DNA of 35,814 nucleotides, from positions 1 to 35,814 of the forward strand of contig JAPWTS010000010.1 of NCBI GenBank assembly GCA_028275925.1. The letters are read 5' to 3'. How positions within the stretch are numbered: the first letter of the stretch is position 1; each line of letters opens with the position of its first letter. Of this stretch, positions 23,638 to 31,135 are shown piece after piece. A program made the position numbers and the translations under genes. The DNA comes from Thermofilales archaeon. GTDB taxonomy: Archaea; Thermoproteota; Thermoprotei; Thermofilales; Thermofilaceae. Under the pieces are notes generated by a model, which had not been told where the DNA came from, did no database searches, and saw nothing but the letters and a program-made list of their open reading frames with translations.

Positions 23638-25128
23638 CTAAGAGGCCACGTCCCTCGAGTACAGCAGCTCCGCGGCCACCTCGACCCCCACGAAGAGCAC
23701 GAGCGCCGCAAGCGCGAAGCTCGCGGCGAGGTACAGCGGCAGCCAGGGGCTCCCCGTCTCCACGAGCGAGCCGAAAAGCGCGGCGGCGAGCAGCAGGGGG
23801 GCCGCGGAGGCTAGGGCGGCTGACAGGAGCCACTCCTCGGGCACCGTGAGCCCCTCCTGCGTGTGCTTGACCAGCCTCTTCCTGGGGATTATGAGCGCGA
23901 CCGCGGCGAGGGTGCCGACCGACGAAGCGCAGGCGAAGGGGAGGTTGGCTAGCGGGAAGAGCAGGTACTCGAGCCGCCCCGAGAGCGCCGCGGCGAAGGC
24001 GGAGAGCGCCAGCGCCGCCTCGCTCAGGTAAACCGTTTGCTTGAGCGCCACAGCCGCCGCCAGGGCCCTCAGGTCCGCGCAGTTGACCCTGTAGAACCAG
24101 AGGGGGCCGAGGTCGAACGCCGCAACCCCCAGCAACATCCCGACGGATACCGACGCGAACCACACCAGAACCATGCCCGGCTTGATCGCCTCGGCCAGCC
24201 CGAAGCGGGCGAGCGCGAACCCCAGCGCGGCGAGGGAGGCTGTAGCCGCGGCGACGAGGGCCGCGTGCCTCCTCGTGGCGAAGGCCCGCTTGAGGTGGAG
24301 CTCGAAGATCGCCGAGCGGGGGTCGCTCGAAAAGGACAGCTCCGGGCCCCCAACCTCCTCGGCGGCGACCTCGCTCAGTAGCTTCATCATCTCCGGGTGC
24401 GCGAACCTCTCCGAGAGTAGCGCGTATGCCGCCGAGGAGGCGGCGCAGGCGGCGGCGAGCGGCAGGCTCTCGGCCAGCACCTGCCACCACGGCTCGCTTA
24501 GCGTGAAGCAGAGCACGATGGGGCGGGCGATCCACCTCAGCGGGGCGGTGAGGAGGGGCGAGAGGGAGCGGAGGGCGGCGGAGTGCAGCACCCCCGCCGC
24601 CAGGTAGGCGAGGAGCGGCGCCGAAACCCAGCGCGCGCCCGCGAGGGCGGCCGCGAGCCCCAGGACCCCCGTCGCGGTCTCCAGGAAGAGGTGGGCTAGC
24701 GCGAGCGTCGGCAGCAGGAGCGCGGCTTTAGCGCCGGGGCCCAGGAAGGGGGCCGCGAACGCGAGCGAGAACGCGAAGCTCGCCCCTCCCTCGAGGGCCT
24801 CCCTCACCGAGCTAGCTAAGAGGTACGCGCGCACGCTGACCGGCTGGGTTAGGAGGAGGTCGCGCTCCGCCGCCTTCTTGACGACGAGCTGCCCGCGCCC
24901 AGGGGCGCCGACGAGCGCGGTTACCGCCAGGTACGCCAGCAGGGCGGCGCTCGCGTACTCCTCGGCCTCCCGCTTGGTGATGCCCAGCGCGCTCGGCTGG
25001 AGGAGCCTGATGGGGGGAGCCAGCGCCGCGATGGCGACCGTGGCGGCGGTCAGGGCTGCCAGCACGTAGTGGGCCCGGTCGTCCTTCAGGAGGGCTTCCA
25101 GCACCGCGAGGAAGGTCCTAGCCGGCAC
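23638..25128 (-). CDS. ABC transporter permease, large ABC-2-like membrane protein
   Basis: 496 residues from GTG 25128, overlapping the upstream ATPase gene by 11 bases. Strongly hydrophobic with roughly 12 membrane segments, suggesting two six-helix halves in one chain. A central soluble part (about residues 240-285: RFAHPEMMKLLSEVAAEEVGGPELSFSSDPRSAIFELHLKRAFATRR) is cytosolic and links the halves. The first loop has VVKKAAERDLLLTQPVSVRAYLL, typical of the coupling segment in ABC-2 exporters of archaea, where a large permease gene follows its ATPase gene. The substrate is unknown. Confidence 0.8.
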   Translation of the reverse strand: MPARTFLAVLEALLKDDRAHYVLAALTAATVAIAALAPPIRLLQPSALGITKREAEEYASAALLAYLAVTALVGAPGRGQLVVKKAAERDLLLTQPVSVRAYLLASSVREALEGGASFAFSLAFAAPFLGPGAKAALLLPTLALAHLFLETATGVLGLAAALAGARWVSAPLLAYLAAGVLHSAALRSLSPLLTAPLRWIARPIVLCFTLSEPWWQVLAESLPLAAACAASSAAYALLSERFAHPEMMKLLSEVAAEEVGGPELSFSSDPRSAIFELHLKRAFATRRHAALVAAATASLAALGFALARFGLAEAIKPGMVLVWFASVSVGMLLGVAAFDLGPLWFYRVNCADLRALAAAVALKQTVYLSEAALALSAFAAALSGRLEYLLFPLANLPFACASSVGTLAAVALIIPRKRLVKHTQEGLTVPEEWLLSAALASAAPLLLAAALFGSLVETGSPWLPLYLAASFALAALVLFVGVEVAAELLYSRDVAS

Positions 25129-25864
25129 CGCCGCCCACCAGCTTCAGGTAAACCTCCTCGAGCGCCGCGTCCGCGCCGGCCCCCACCCTGCTCCTGATCT
25201 CGTCGAGCGCGCCCTCCGCCAGCAGCCTCCCCCCGCTGATGATGCCGACCCTCGTGCAGAGCCGCTCGACCATGGGAAGCTGGTGGCTCGAGATGATCAC
25301 CGCAGCGCCCTTTCTCGCGAACCTCGCAACCTCCTCCCTGAACGCGCGCTGAGCCTCCGGGTCCATCCCGGACATCGGCTCGTCCATCACGAGCACGTCG
25401 GGCTCCGGCAGGAAGGCGGCTACGGCCAAAACCTTCTGCGCGTTACCCCTCGAGAGCTTCCCCATCCTCTTCCCCAGCTCCCCCTCGAGGTCGAACAGCT
25501 GGACGTAGCGCTTCAACCTTTCCTCGAAAACCTCGCGGGGGATCCCCCTCAGCGAGGCGACGAGCCTGAAGAACTCGATCACCTTCAGGTTCTCGAAGAC
25601 CACGGGGTTCTCGGGCACGTAGCCCACGCGCCGGAGAGCCCGCTCGCGCTCCGCTACCACGTCGACCCCGCAAACCCTCACGAGGCCGCTGTCCGGCCTC
25701 AGGAGGCCGACGATGATCTTCAGCGCGGTCGTCTTGCCGGCCCCGTTCGGCCCCAGCAGCCCGTAGATCTCGCCCGGCCTGACGGTCAGCGTGACCCCCC
25801 TCAGCGCGCGGAGCCGGCCGTACGACTTCGAGACGTTGACTAGCTCGATGCCGCCGCAGGCCAC
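25118..25864 (-). CDS. ABC transporter ATP-binding protein
   Basis: 248 residues from GTG 25864; the minus-strand gcttttccc (25887-25895) fits a leaderless start. Motifs: Walker A GLLGPNGAGKTTALK (about residue 36), Q-loop replaced by GYVPENPVVFENLKVIEFF (Glu instead of Gln), signature KLSRGNAQKVLAVAAFL (S-R-G-N rather than S-G-G-Q), Walker B VLVMDEPMSGMDP, switch IISSHQL. The deviating signature is common among archaeal export ATPases. Together with the permease at 23638-25128 it makes one exporter. Confidence 0.92.
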   Translation of the reverse strand: MACGGIELVNVSKSYGRLRALRGVTLTVRPGEIYGLLGPNGAGKTTALKIIVGLLRPDSGLVRVCGVDVVAERERALRRVGYVPENPVVFENLKVIEFFRLVASLRGIPREVFEERLKRYVQLFDLEGELGKRMGKLSRGNAQKVLAVAAFLPEPDVLVMDEPMSGMDPEAQRAFREEVARFARKGAAVIISSHQLPMVERLCTRVGIISGGRLLAEGALDEIRSRVGAGADAALEEVYLKLVGGGAG

Positions 25865-25900
25865 GCGCGCACCTTAAAAGGTGGAGGGAAAAGCCTTGCC
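25865..25900. promoter_or_regulatory. Short divergent promoter region
   Basis: Thirty-six bases separate the divergent ABC ATPase gene and the small gene at 25901. accttaaaaggt (25871-25882) is a near palindrome whose ttaaaa core is 25 bases before GTG 25901. On the other strand gcttttccc (25887-25895) is 26 bases before GTG 25864. The two core promoters are interleaved, so the two transcripts probably compete. Confidence 0.45.
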
Positions 25901-26170
25901 GTGGCTTGGCGTCTCTCCAAGCCGGCGGCAAGGATCGAGCTGGCGCGCAGGCTGAGGGAGAGGGGCTTCTACGTCCGGTGGCACGCCTACGAGTTCCTCC
26001 TCGGCTACCGCGGCCGGCTGGTCGGCACGCTCCTCCTCGAGCCCAGCAGGGGGCGGGCAACGCTCTACTGCAGGCGGGGAGCCCCGCTCGCCGAGATCGA
26101 GCGCGCGCTAAGGGAGGCGCTGAGCGAGGTGGCGGGTGGCGTGGAGCTTGAGGTCGGCGAAGTCGGCTAA
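25901..26170 (+). CDS. Small hypothetical protein upstream of a DUF123 gene
   Basis: 89 residues from GTG 25901, placed by the TATA element 25 bases upstream. Basic N-terminal half (PAARIELARRLRERGFYVRWHAYEFLLGYRGRLVGTLLLEP) that predicts helix then strands, followed by LYCRRGAPLAEIERALREALSEV. It might be a small nucleic-acid-binding or nuclease-helper protein. It overlaps the DUF123 gene by 35 bases, so the two probably form one operon. I do not recognise a family. Confidence 0.65.
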   Translation: MAWRLSKPAARIELARRLRERGFYVRWHAYEFLLGYRGRLVGTLLLEPSRGRATLYCRRGAPLAEIERALREALSEVAGGVELEVGEVG

Positions 26171-26636
26171 ACCGGCGGTCGGAGAGCTGCCGAGGATCCC
26201 GGGGGTTTACGCTCTGCTGCTGCTCCTGAGGGGGCCAGCCACCGTCAGGGTCCGCGGGCGCGCTTGGAGGCTGGAGCCGGGCTGCTACGTGTACGTCGGC
26301 TCGGCGAGGGGGCCTGGGGGGCTGCGAGCCAGGGTCGCGAGGCACGCGGCATCCGAGAAGCGGGTCAGGTGGCACGTGGACCAGCTCACCAGCGGAGCAG
26401 CCGAGCTCGCCTGCGTCGTCTACGCGGAAGCGGCGGCGAGGGAGTGTGTCCTGGTCCCCCACCTCGAGCGGCTCGGCTTCGGGCACCCGGTTCCCGGCTT
26501 CGGCTCGAGCGACTGCGGGAACTGCCGCTCGCACCTGCTGCGCTGCCCCCGCGGCTGCGGGGGGTGCGCCGAGCTGGTGGAGGAGGCCTTCAGGAGAGCA
26601 GGCCTCGAGCCGAGGCCCCTCCAGCTCGAAGCGTAG
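26136..26636 (+). CDS. DUF123 (GIY-YIG-like) nuclease-family protein
   Basis: 166 residues from GTG 26136. DUF123 proteins of archaea are related to GIY-YIG nucleases: here PGVYALLLLLRG (23-34) supplies the first strand (G-V-Y), and PGCYVYVGSARGPGGLRARVARH the second (Y-V-Y-V-G-S-A then Arg). The following KRVRWHVDQLTSGAAELACVVYAEAAARECVL has the W-H-V-D-x-L motif and the Glu-rich region typical of the family. C-terminal GSSDCGNCRSHLLRCPRGCGGCAE contains six cysteines, more than usual, and could hold zinc or an iron-sulfur cluster. Cellular role unknown; DNA processing is assumed from the fold. Convergent with ykoC, 4 bases apart. Confidence 0.85.
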   Translation: MAWSLRSAKSAKPAVGELPRIPGVYALLLLLRGPATVRVRGRAWRLEPGCYVYVGSARGPGGLRARVARHAASEKRVRWHVDQLTSGAAELACVVYAEAAARECVLVPHLERLGFGHPVPGFGSSDCGNCRSHLLRCPRGCGGCAELVEEAFRRAGLEPRPLQLEA

Positions 26637-26640
26637 CACA

Positions 26641-27357
26641 CTACTGAAAGAGAGACACGGCTGTCGCTAGGGCGATCGCCGCGCCGTAGAGCCCAGCGAA
26701 AACCCAGTCGCGCTTGTGCACCTTCGTGGGTCTCACGTACGTGCGGTGCGGGAGCTTGCCGAAGCCCCTCGACTCCATCGCGATCGCCAGCAGAGTGGCC
26801 CTCCTAACGGAAAGGTAGAGGAGGGGCATAGAGAGCGAGAGCAGGTAGCGGTGAGGGTGCTTCCAGCTCGTGTAGCCTTTAACCCGCCTGAACGCCACCA
26901 TGTTCTCGAGATCCCCGAGGACGATGGGGGCGGACCTGAGGGTCACGAACGACATGAAGGCGTAGACGTAGGGGACCTTCAGCTGCAGCGAGAGGGAGCT
27001 CGCGAGCGCGGCTGGGTCCGTCGTGCCGGCGAAGAACGCCGAGTAGAGGATTATCGCGGCGATCCTGGCGTCCAGCAGCAGCACCCTGGCCAGTGCCTCG
27101 CCGGGGGCCAAGCCCAGGTTGGCCACGAACAGCACGAAGTTGACCCACGTGTACCCGGCGAGCGTCGCGAGCGCGCCCAGCGCGAAGACGCGCCGGACCC
27201 TCACCCTCCCCAGGGCTACGAGCGCCGCGGCGACGAGCAGGTGGGCGAGCAGCACCGCCGCGCTAGAGAGCAGCGCCGCGTGCAAGACCCCGGCTAGCAC
27301 CGCGAGCAGCTTCACGGAGGGGTTCAGCTCCCTCAGCTCACGCTCCAAGGTCCTCAT
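26641..27357 (-). CDS. ykoC: YkoC, ECF transporter transmembrane (T) component
   Basis: 238 residues from ATG 27357. EcfT-like energy-coupling membrane subunit with about five or six segments (LLAVLAGVLHAALLSSAAVLLAHLL near 18-42; TLAGYTWVNFVLFVANLG near 63-80; IAAIILYSAFFAGT near 98-111). Two cytosolic coupling helices end in charged motifs: YVYAFMSFVTLRSAPIVLGDLENMV and LLAIAMESRGFGKLPHRTYVRP, the latter carrying the conserved A-x-E-x-R-G-F. It overlaps the ATPase gene by 20 bases as the third gene of the ykoE-ykoD-ykoC operon, and should couple ATP hydrolysis to thiamine/HMP uptake. Confidence 0.88.
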   Translation of the reverse strand: MRTLERELRELNPSVKLLAVLAGVLHAALLSSAAVLLAHLLVAAALVALGRVRVRRVFALGALATLAGYTWVNFVLFVANLGLAPGEALARVLLLDARIAAIILYSAFFAGTTDPAALASSLSLQLKVPYVYAFMSFVTLRSAPIVLGDLENMVAFRRVKGYTSWKHPHRYLLSLSMPLLYLSVRRATLLAIAMESRGFGKLPHRTYVRPTKVHKRDWVFAGLYGAAIALATAVSLFQ

Positions 27358-28939
27358 GGAGGCACCCGAGCCGGGCGGAGTACTCGGAGACCGCCTCCTC
27401 CGGGCCGTGCTCCTCGAGGAGCTTGAGCGCGTACCTCGGCGGGAGGAAGCCCAGCTCGCCCCAGAGGCCTCTGCGCGCGAGGAGCTCGCGCAAGTCGCCC
27501 TCGAACACGACTCGGCCCTTTGACAGCCCGTAGACCCTCGGGTTCAGGAGGAAGAGCAGCCACGAGTCGTGCGTCACCAGCACCACGGTCTTGCCCCGCT
27601 TCACGAGCCCCCCGATCTCGGCGGCGACGAGCGAGCTGTACTTCATGTCCAAGCCGAACGTCGGCTCGTCCAGGAGGTAGACCCTCCTCTCGAGGAGCTC
27701 CATCTCGAGGAACGACACGAGCCTCTTCTCGCCCTGGCTCAGCTCGTACACGACCGCTTCGGAGAGCTCGCCCAAGCCCCTCGCCTCGAGCAGCTCGCGG
27801 GCCCTCCGCAGCGCCTCACCCCCCCTCAAGCCCTGCGACCGCAGCGCGGAGGCGAGCTCCTCCGCCACCGTGCGCTCCGTGAACTGCAGCTCCGGGACCT
27901 GGGCGACGAAGGCCACCTTGCTGGGGTGCGGGGGCCCTCCCGCGACGCTCACGCGCCCGGAGTACCTGCGGACGAGGCCCGCGAGGACTTTCAGCAGCGT
28001 GGTCTTCCCGCTCCCGTTAGGCCCCAGAACCGCTACCAGCTCCCCCCTCCTCGCCTCGAGGCTCACATCCGAGAGGGCGGTGATAGAGCCGAACCTCACC
28101 GTTAACCCTTCGACCTTGACGTCGAGGTCGCCCCCCGGCCCGCCGGCGCCGGCGACCCGGCTGCCGCGCGCGCACGGCGCGTACTCCGGGGGGATCCAGA
28201 CCCCCTCTGCGGCGAGCCTCTCGGCGCCCACCTCCCCCACGAGGTCGCGGATCGAGGGGTAGACCCTGCTAGTCCCATCGCCGCGGATGTACACGACCTT
28301 GTCCGCGAGCTCCTCCGCCAGCTCGACCCTGTGCTCCACGACGACCACGGTCTTGCCCTCCCGCTTGAGCTCCCCGAGAACCCCGTAGATCTCCCTGGCG
28401 GTGCGCATGTCGATGTGCGCTGTGGGCTCGTCGAGGAGCAGCACCTCAGGGTCCAGCACGAGCGCGCTGGCGATCGCGAGCCTCTGCTTCAAGCCCGTGG
28501 ACAGCGTCTCCACCCTGCGGTCGCTGTACTCCTCCAAGCCCACGAGCTCGAGCGCCCGGCGGGCCCGCCTCTCCACCTCGCTGGGGGGTAGCGCCAGGTT
28601 CTCGCCCGGGAAGTACGCCTCCTCGATCACCGTGGGCATGACGTACTGGGACTCGGGGTCCTGGAAGACCACCCCAACGGTCCCCGCCAAGCCGGCGAGC
28701 CCCTCCTCGGCCGGGGAGCGCCCGGCCACCTTGACCAGCCCCTCGACCCTCGCCGGGATGAGCGAGGGGATGGCGCCGGCCAGCGTCAGGAGGAGCGTGG
28801 TCTTGCCGCTGCCCGTGGGGCCCACGACGAGCACGAACTCGCCCCTACGGGCTTCGAACGAAACCCCGCTCAGCGCGTAACCCTTGGCCAGGGGGTAGGC
28901 GACCTTGAGGTCGCGCACGAGCACTACGGGCTCGCTCAT
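27338..28939 (-). CDS. ykoD: YkoD, duplicated ECF ATP-binding protein
   Basis: 533 residues from ATG 28939, overlapping the ykoE stop (4 bases). Two complete ABC cassettes in one chain. First: Walker A GPTGSGKTT near residue 39, signature LSTGLKQRLAIA, Walker B VLLLDEPTAHID, switch VVVEHRVE. Second, starting near 275 (KVEGLTVRFGSITALSDVSL): Walker A GPNGSGKTT, signature LSQGEKRLVSFLE, Walker B VYLLDEPTFGLD, switch LVTHDSW. This fused EcfA1-EcfA2 arrangement is characteristic of YkoD. The first cassette's signature has Thr for the first Gly (S-T-G). It powers transport together with YkoC and YkoE. Confidence 0.93.
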   Translation of the reverse strand: MSEPVVLVRDLKVAYPLAKGYALSGVSFEARRGEFVLVVGPTGSGKTTLLLTLAGAIPSLIPARVEGLVKVAGRSPAEEGLAGLAGTVGVVFQDPESQYVMPTVIEEAYFPGENLALPPSEVERRARRALELVGLEEYSDRRVETLSTGLKQRLAIASALVLDPEVLLLDEPTAHIDMRTAREIYGVLGELKREGKTVVVVEHRVELAEELADKVVYIRGDGTSRVYPSIRDLVGEVGAERLAAEGVWIPPEYAPCARGSRVAGAGGPGGDLDVKVEGLTVRFGSITALSDVSLEARRGELVAVLGPNGSGKTTLLKVLAGLVRRYSGRVSVAGGPPHPSKVAFVAQVPELQFTERTVAEELASALRSQGLRGGEALRRARELLEARGLGELSEAVVYELSQGEKRLVSFLEMELLERRVYLLDEPTFGLDMKYSSLVAAEIGGLVKRGKTVVLVTHDSWLLFLLNPRVYGLSKGRVVFEGDLRELLARRGLWGELGFLPPRYALKLLEEHGPEEAVSEYSARLGCLHEDLGA

Positions 28940-29532
28940 CGCGCGATGCCCTTCACCTCCCTGCCCACCGCGAACGCGTCCAGGATAGAGGAGCTCCTCG
29001 CGACGTAGTCCACGAGGGCCTTCACCAGAACTCCCGCGATCAGCGCGCCGCTCACGAAGTAGAGCGACCAGAACACGAGGCGCTGCTCGCCCGTCAGCGG
29101 CTCAACGATGCCGTAGAGCAGCGCGTCGGCGGGCGCCGCCCAGAGCGCCGGCGCGGCGCCGGCTGCCGCCATCGCGGCCCACCCCCACCTCCTGTACCCG
29201 GTAGCCGCCAGCGCGAGCTCCGACATCAAGCCCTGCATGAAGCCGTAGAGGAGCACGGTGGAGGCGAACTGGCTCCCGTACGCCAGCTCGAACACGGCGG
29301 CGAGGAACTCGCCGAGGAGCGCCACGCCGGGCTTCCGGATGATGTAGGCGGGCAGCGTGGCGCCGATGAACCACACCCCGTAGATCACCGGCGTGTAGAG
29401 CAGCCCGAGCGTAAGCTGAGCGAGATCCCACACTACGTTGGACCAGAACAGGAACACTGCGCCGACCAGCGCTGAGAGCACCGCCGTGAACGTGAGCTCC
29501 ACCGTTGTGAGCTTCCGGCCCCCGCTGGCCAC
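28936..29532 (-). CDS. ykoE: YkoE, thiamine/HMP ECF transporter S-component
   Basis: 198 residues from GTG 29532; minus-strand TATA gtttataacc (29553-29562) is 26 bases upstream. Membrane protein with about six segments. YkoE hallmarks are VFLFWSNVVWDLAQLT, the run VIYGVWFIGATLPAYIIRKPGVALLGEFLAAVFELAYGSQFAS (about 49-91), and LLYGFMQGLMSELALAATGYRRWG (about 94-117). The family takes up thiamine or its pyrimidine precursor HMP. The predicted ThiR operator ACAACC-C-GGTTAT (29545-29557) overlaps its TATA box. First gene of the ykoEDC operon and divergent from the ThiN-fusion gene. Confidence 0.9.
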   Translation of the reverse strand: MASGGRKLTTVELTFTAVLSALVGAVFLFWSNVVWDLAQLTLGLLYTPVIYGVWFIGATLPAYIIRKPGVALLGEFLAAVFELAYGSQFASTVLLYGFMQGLMSELALAATGYRRWGWAAMAAAGAAPALWAAPADALLYGIVEPLTGEQRLVFWSLYFVSGALIAGVLVKALVDYVARSSSILDAFAVGREVKGIAR

Positions 29533-29544
29533 GGCCCCCTCTCG

Positions 29545-29557
29545 ACAACCCGGTTAT
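29545..29557. promoter_or_regulatory. Predicted ThiR operator C (ykoE)
   Basis: Plus-strand ACAACC-C-GGTTAT, one mismatch from the perfect palindrome. On the minus strand it sits within TTATAACCGGGTT (29559-29547), identical to the thiT site. It overlaps the ykoE TATA box and lies 13 bases before its start codon. Confidence 0.7.
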
Positions 29558-29607
29558 AAACCTGCCCGCGTTGTCGGCGGGAAGAGGGAACGACTCGCGA
29601 GTACCAT

Positions 29608-29620
29608 ATAACCAGGTTAT
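29608..29620. promoter_or_regulatory. Predicted ThiR operator D (ThiN-fusion gene)
   Basis: ATAACC-A-GGTTAT, the exact reverse complement of operator A at thiR. It overlaps the TATA-like ccatataacc (29604-29613) and stands upstream of the fusion gene, 71 bases before GTG 29692. Confidence 0.7.
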
Positions 29621-29691
29621 TGGGTCAGCTCCCGCGGCGCGCTGCAAAGCTTGAAAATCGGTCGACGCCGGTAGCCGAGGGGGTGCCGGCC

Positions 29692-31074
29692 GTGGAGGTG
29701 GGTAAGCTGGGTTTCGCCGCGCTGAGGAGGGTTCTCGAGGAGGCCGGCGTGAAGCCGGAGCTCGACGCGAACGAGGTGGACGGGCTCCTCGCCGCGGTGA
29801 ACCCCGCCGTCGGCGTCCCGGACGAGCTCCTGGGCTTCTTCGCCTTCCACTACTCCGCCTCGAACGTCGCAGCCGCCTTCGGCAAGCCGGAGTTCGCTTT
29901 GCTGGACCTCGTGCTCCCGCCCGGCTACCCGGAGGAGAAGGCCCTCTCCATCGTCCGAGCCTTCGCCAGCGAGTGCAAGAGGTACGGGGTCAAGCTTGTG
30001 GGCGGGCACACGGGCCGCTACGAGGGCGCGGAGTACCCCATAGCCTCGTCCACCGTGCTCGGGAGGCGGGTTAGGGTGAGGAGGGCGCCGGGGGAGGGTG
30101 ACGAGGTCTACCTGGTGGGGGTCGTGGGGGCGGAGGCCGCGTGGCTCGCGGGGGCTGAGGTGGAGGTTGAGGAGCTGACGCCGCTGCCCAAGGCGCTGAA
30201 GCTGCACGGAGCGGAGCGCCTCAAGCTGCTCCACGACGTGTCCGAGGGAGGGCTGCTCGGGGCGCTGCTGGAGGTGAGCGCGTTCTACCGCCGCGTGCTG
30301 AGCGTCGAGAGGGGCAGGGTGCCGATCCACCCGCGCGCGCCGAGGCTGGGGGAGCCGCTGTCGCTGCCCAGCTACGGGGCGCTGGTGGCGGTGGCGGAGG
30401 AGGGCTCGCGGCTCGAGGACTTCTGCGTGGGGGAGGGCCTCGAGTGCCGCTTAATCGGGCGGGTCGGCGGGGAGGGGGTGGGGGTCGAGGTCGACGGGGT
30501 GCTGCTCCGCGCCGCCCCCCAGAGCGAGCTCGTAGCCCTCTACGCGCCCTCCGTCGCCGGCAAGGGGGAGGCAGCCGCTGTGGCGCTCGCGGCGAGCAAG
30601 CTGGTCAAGCTGAGCGGCTTGGAGAGGTTCGTGCCGGAAGTGGGGGCGAACATCGCCTACGCGAAGCCCGGCGCCCAGGTCGAGGAGGACGTGGCAGCGA
30701 TCGAGGGGAGGATCGTCAGGACGGCGCGCGGCCTGCGCGTCTGCGGCAAACCGGCTTACGGGGCTTCCAGGCACCTCGCGCGCGTGCTCATCGAAGCGGC
30801 GCAGCGGGACCCGCGGCGGAGAGCCGCCGTCAACCTGAAGCCGGCGCCGGAGCTCATCGGCGCGCTGGAGAAGCTCGGCTTGAGGGTGGCGAGGGTGGAG
30901 CCGCGCGGCGCGTGCCCCGTCGCGGAAGCGATCGCCGCCGGGGTCGAGGCGGACGCCTACTATTACGAAGCGGCGCTGGGGCTGGAGCCCTCGCTCGTGA
31001 TCCTGGCGGAGGACCCCTTGAGCCTGGTGTCGCTGCTCGAGAAAGCCCTCTCGCTGCTCCAGCGCGGGGCTTGA
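29692..31074 (+). CDS. PurM/ThiL-like domain fused to ThiN (thiamine-phosphate synthase-like) domain
   Basis: 460 residues from GTG 29692, with a gaggggg element 8 bases before it (29677-29683); GTG 29683 and 29698 are alternatives. Residues 1-300 resemble AIR-synthase/HypE/ThiL proteins: FAFHYSASNVAAAFGKPEF (51-69), YGVKLVGGHTGRYEG (98-112), HDVSEGGLLGALLEV (181-195) and PSYGALVAVAEEG. The N-terminal GDDAA metal/ATP motif of ThiL is not visible, so ATP use is uncertain. Residues about 305-460 form a ThiN domain with VPEVGANIAYAKPGAQ, AYGASRHLARVLIEA (355-369) and AVNLKPAPELIGALEKLG. ThiN can join HMP-PP and thiazole phosphate to thiamine phosphate. Location beside ykoEDC and the operator place it in thiamine salvage or synthesis; the N-terminal reaction is unknown. 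Confidence 0.82.
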   Translation: MEVGKLGFAALRRVLEEAGVKPELDANEVDGLLAAVNPAVGVPDELLGFFAFHYSASNVAAAFGKPEFALLDLVLPPGYPEEKALSIVRAFASECKRYGVKLVGGHTGRYEGAEYPIASSTVLGRRVRVRRAPGEGDEVYLVGVVGAEAAWLAGAEVEVEELTPLPKALKLHGAERLKLLHDVSEGGLLGALLEVSAFYRRVLSVERGRVPIHPRAPRLGEPLSLPSYGALVAVAEEGSRLEDFCVGEGLECRLIGRVGGEGVGVEVDGVLLRAAPQSELVALYAPSVAGKGEAAAVALAASKLVKLSGLERFVPEVGANIAYAKPGAQVEEDVAAIEGRIVRTARGLRVCGKPAYGASRHLARVLIEAAQRDPRRRAAVNLKPAPELIGALEKLGLRVARVEPRGACPVAEAIAAGVEADAYYYEAALGLEPSLVILAEDPLSLVSLLEKALSLLQRGA

Positions 31075-31135
31075 CGCCCCGGGCGCCGCGGCGAGGGCGC
31101 AAAGCCTTATCCCGTCTCTCTATGCGCGGGCCCTC

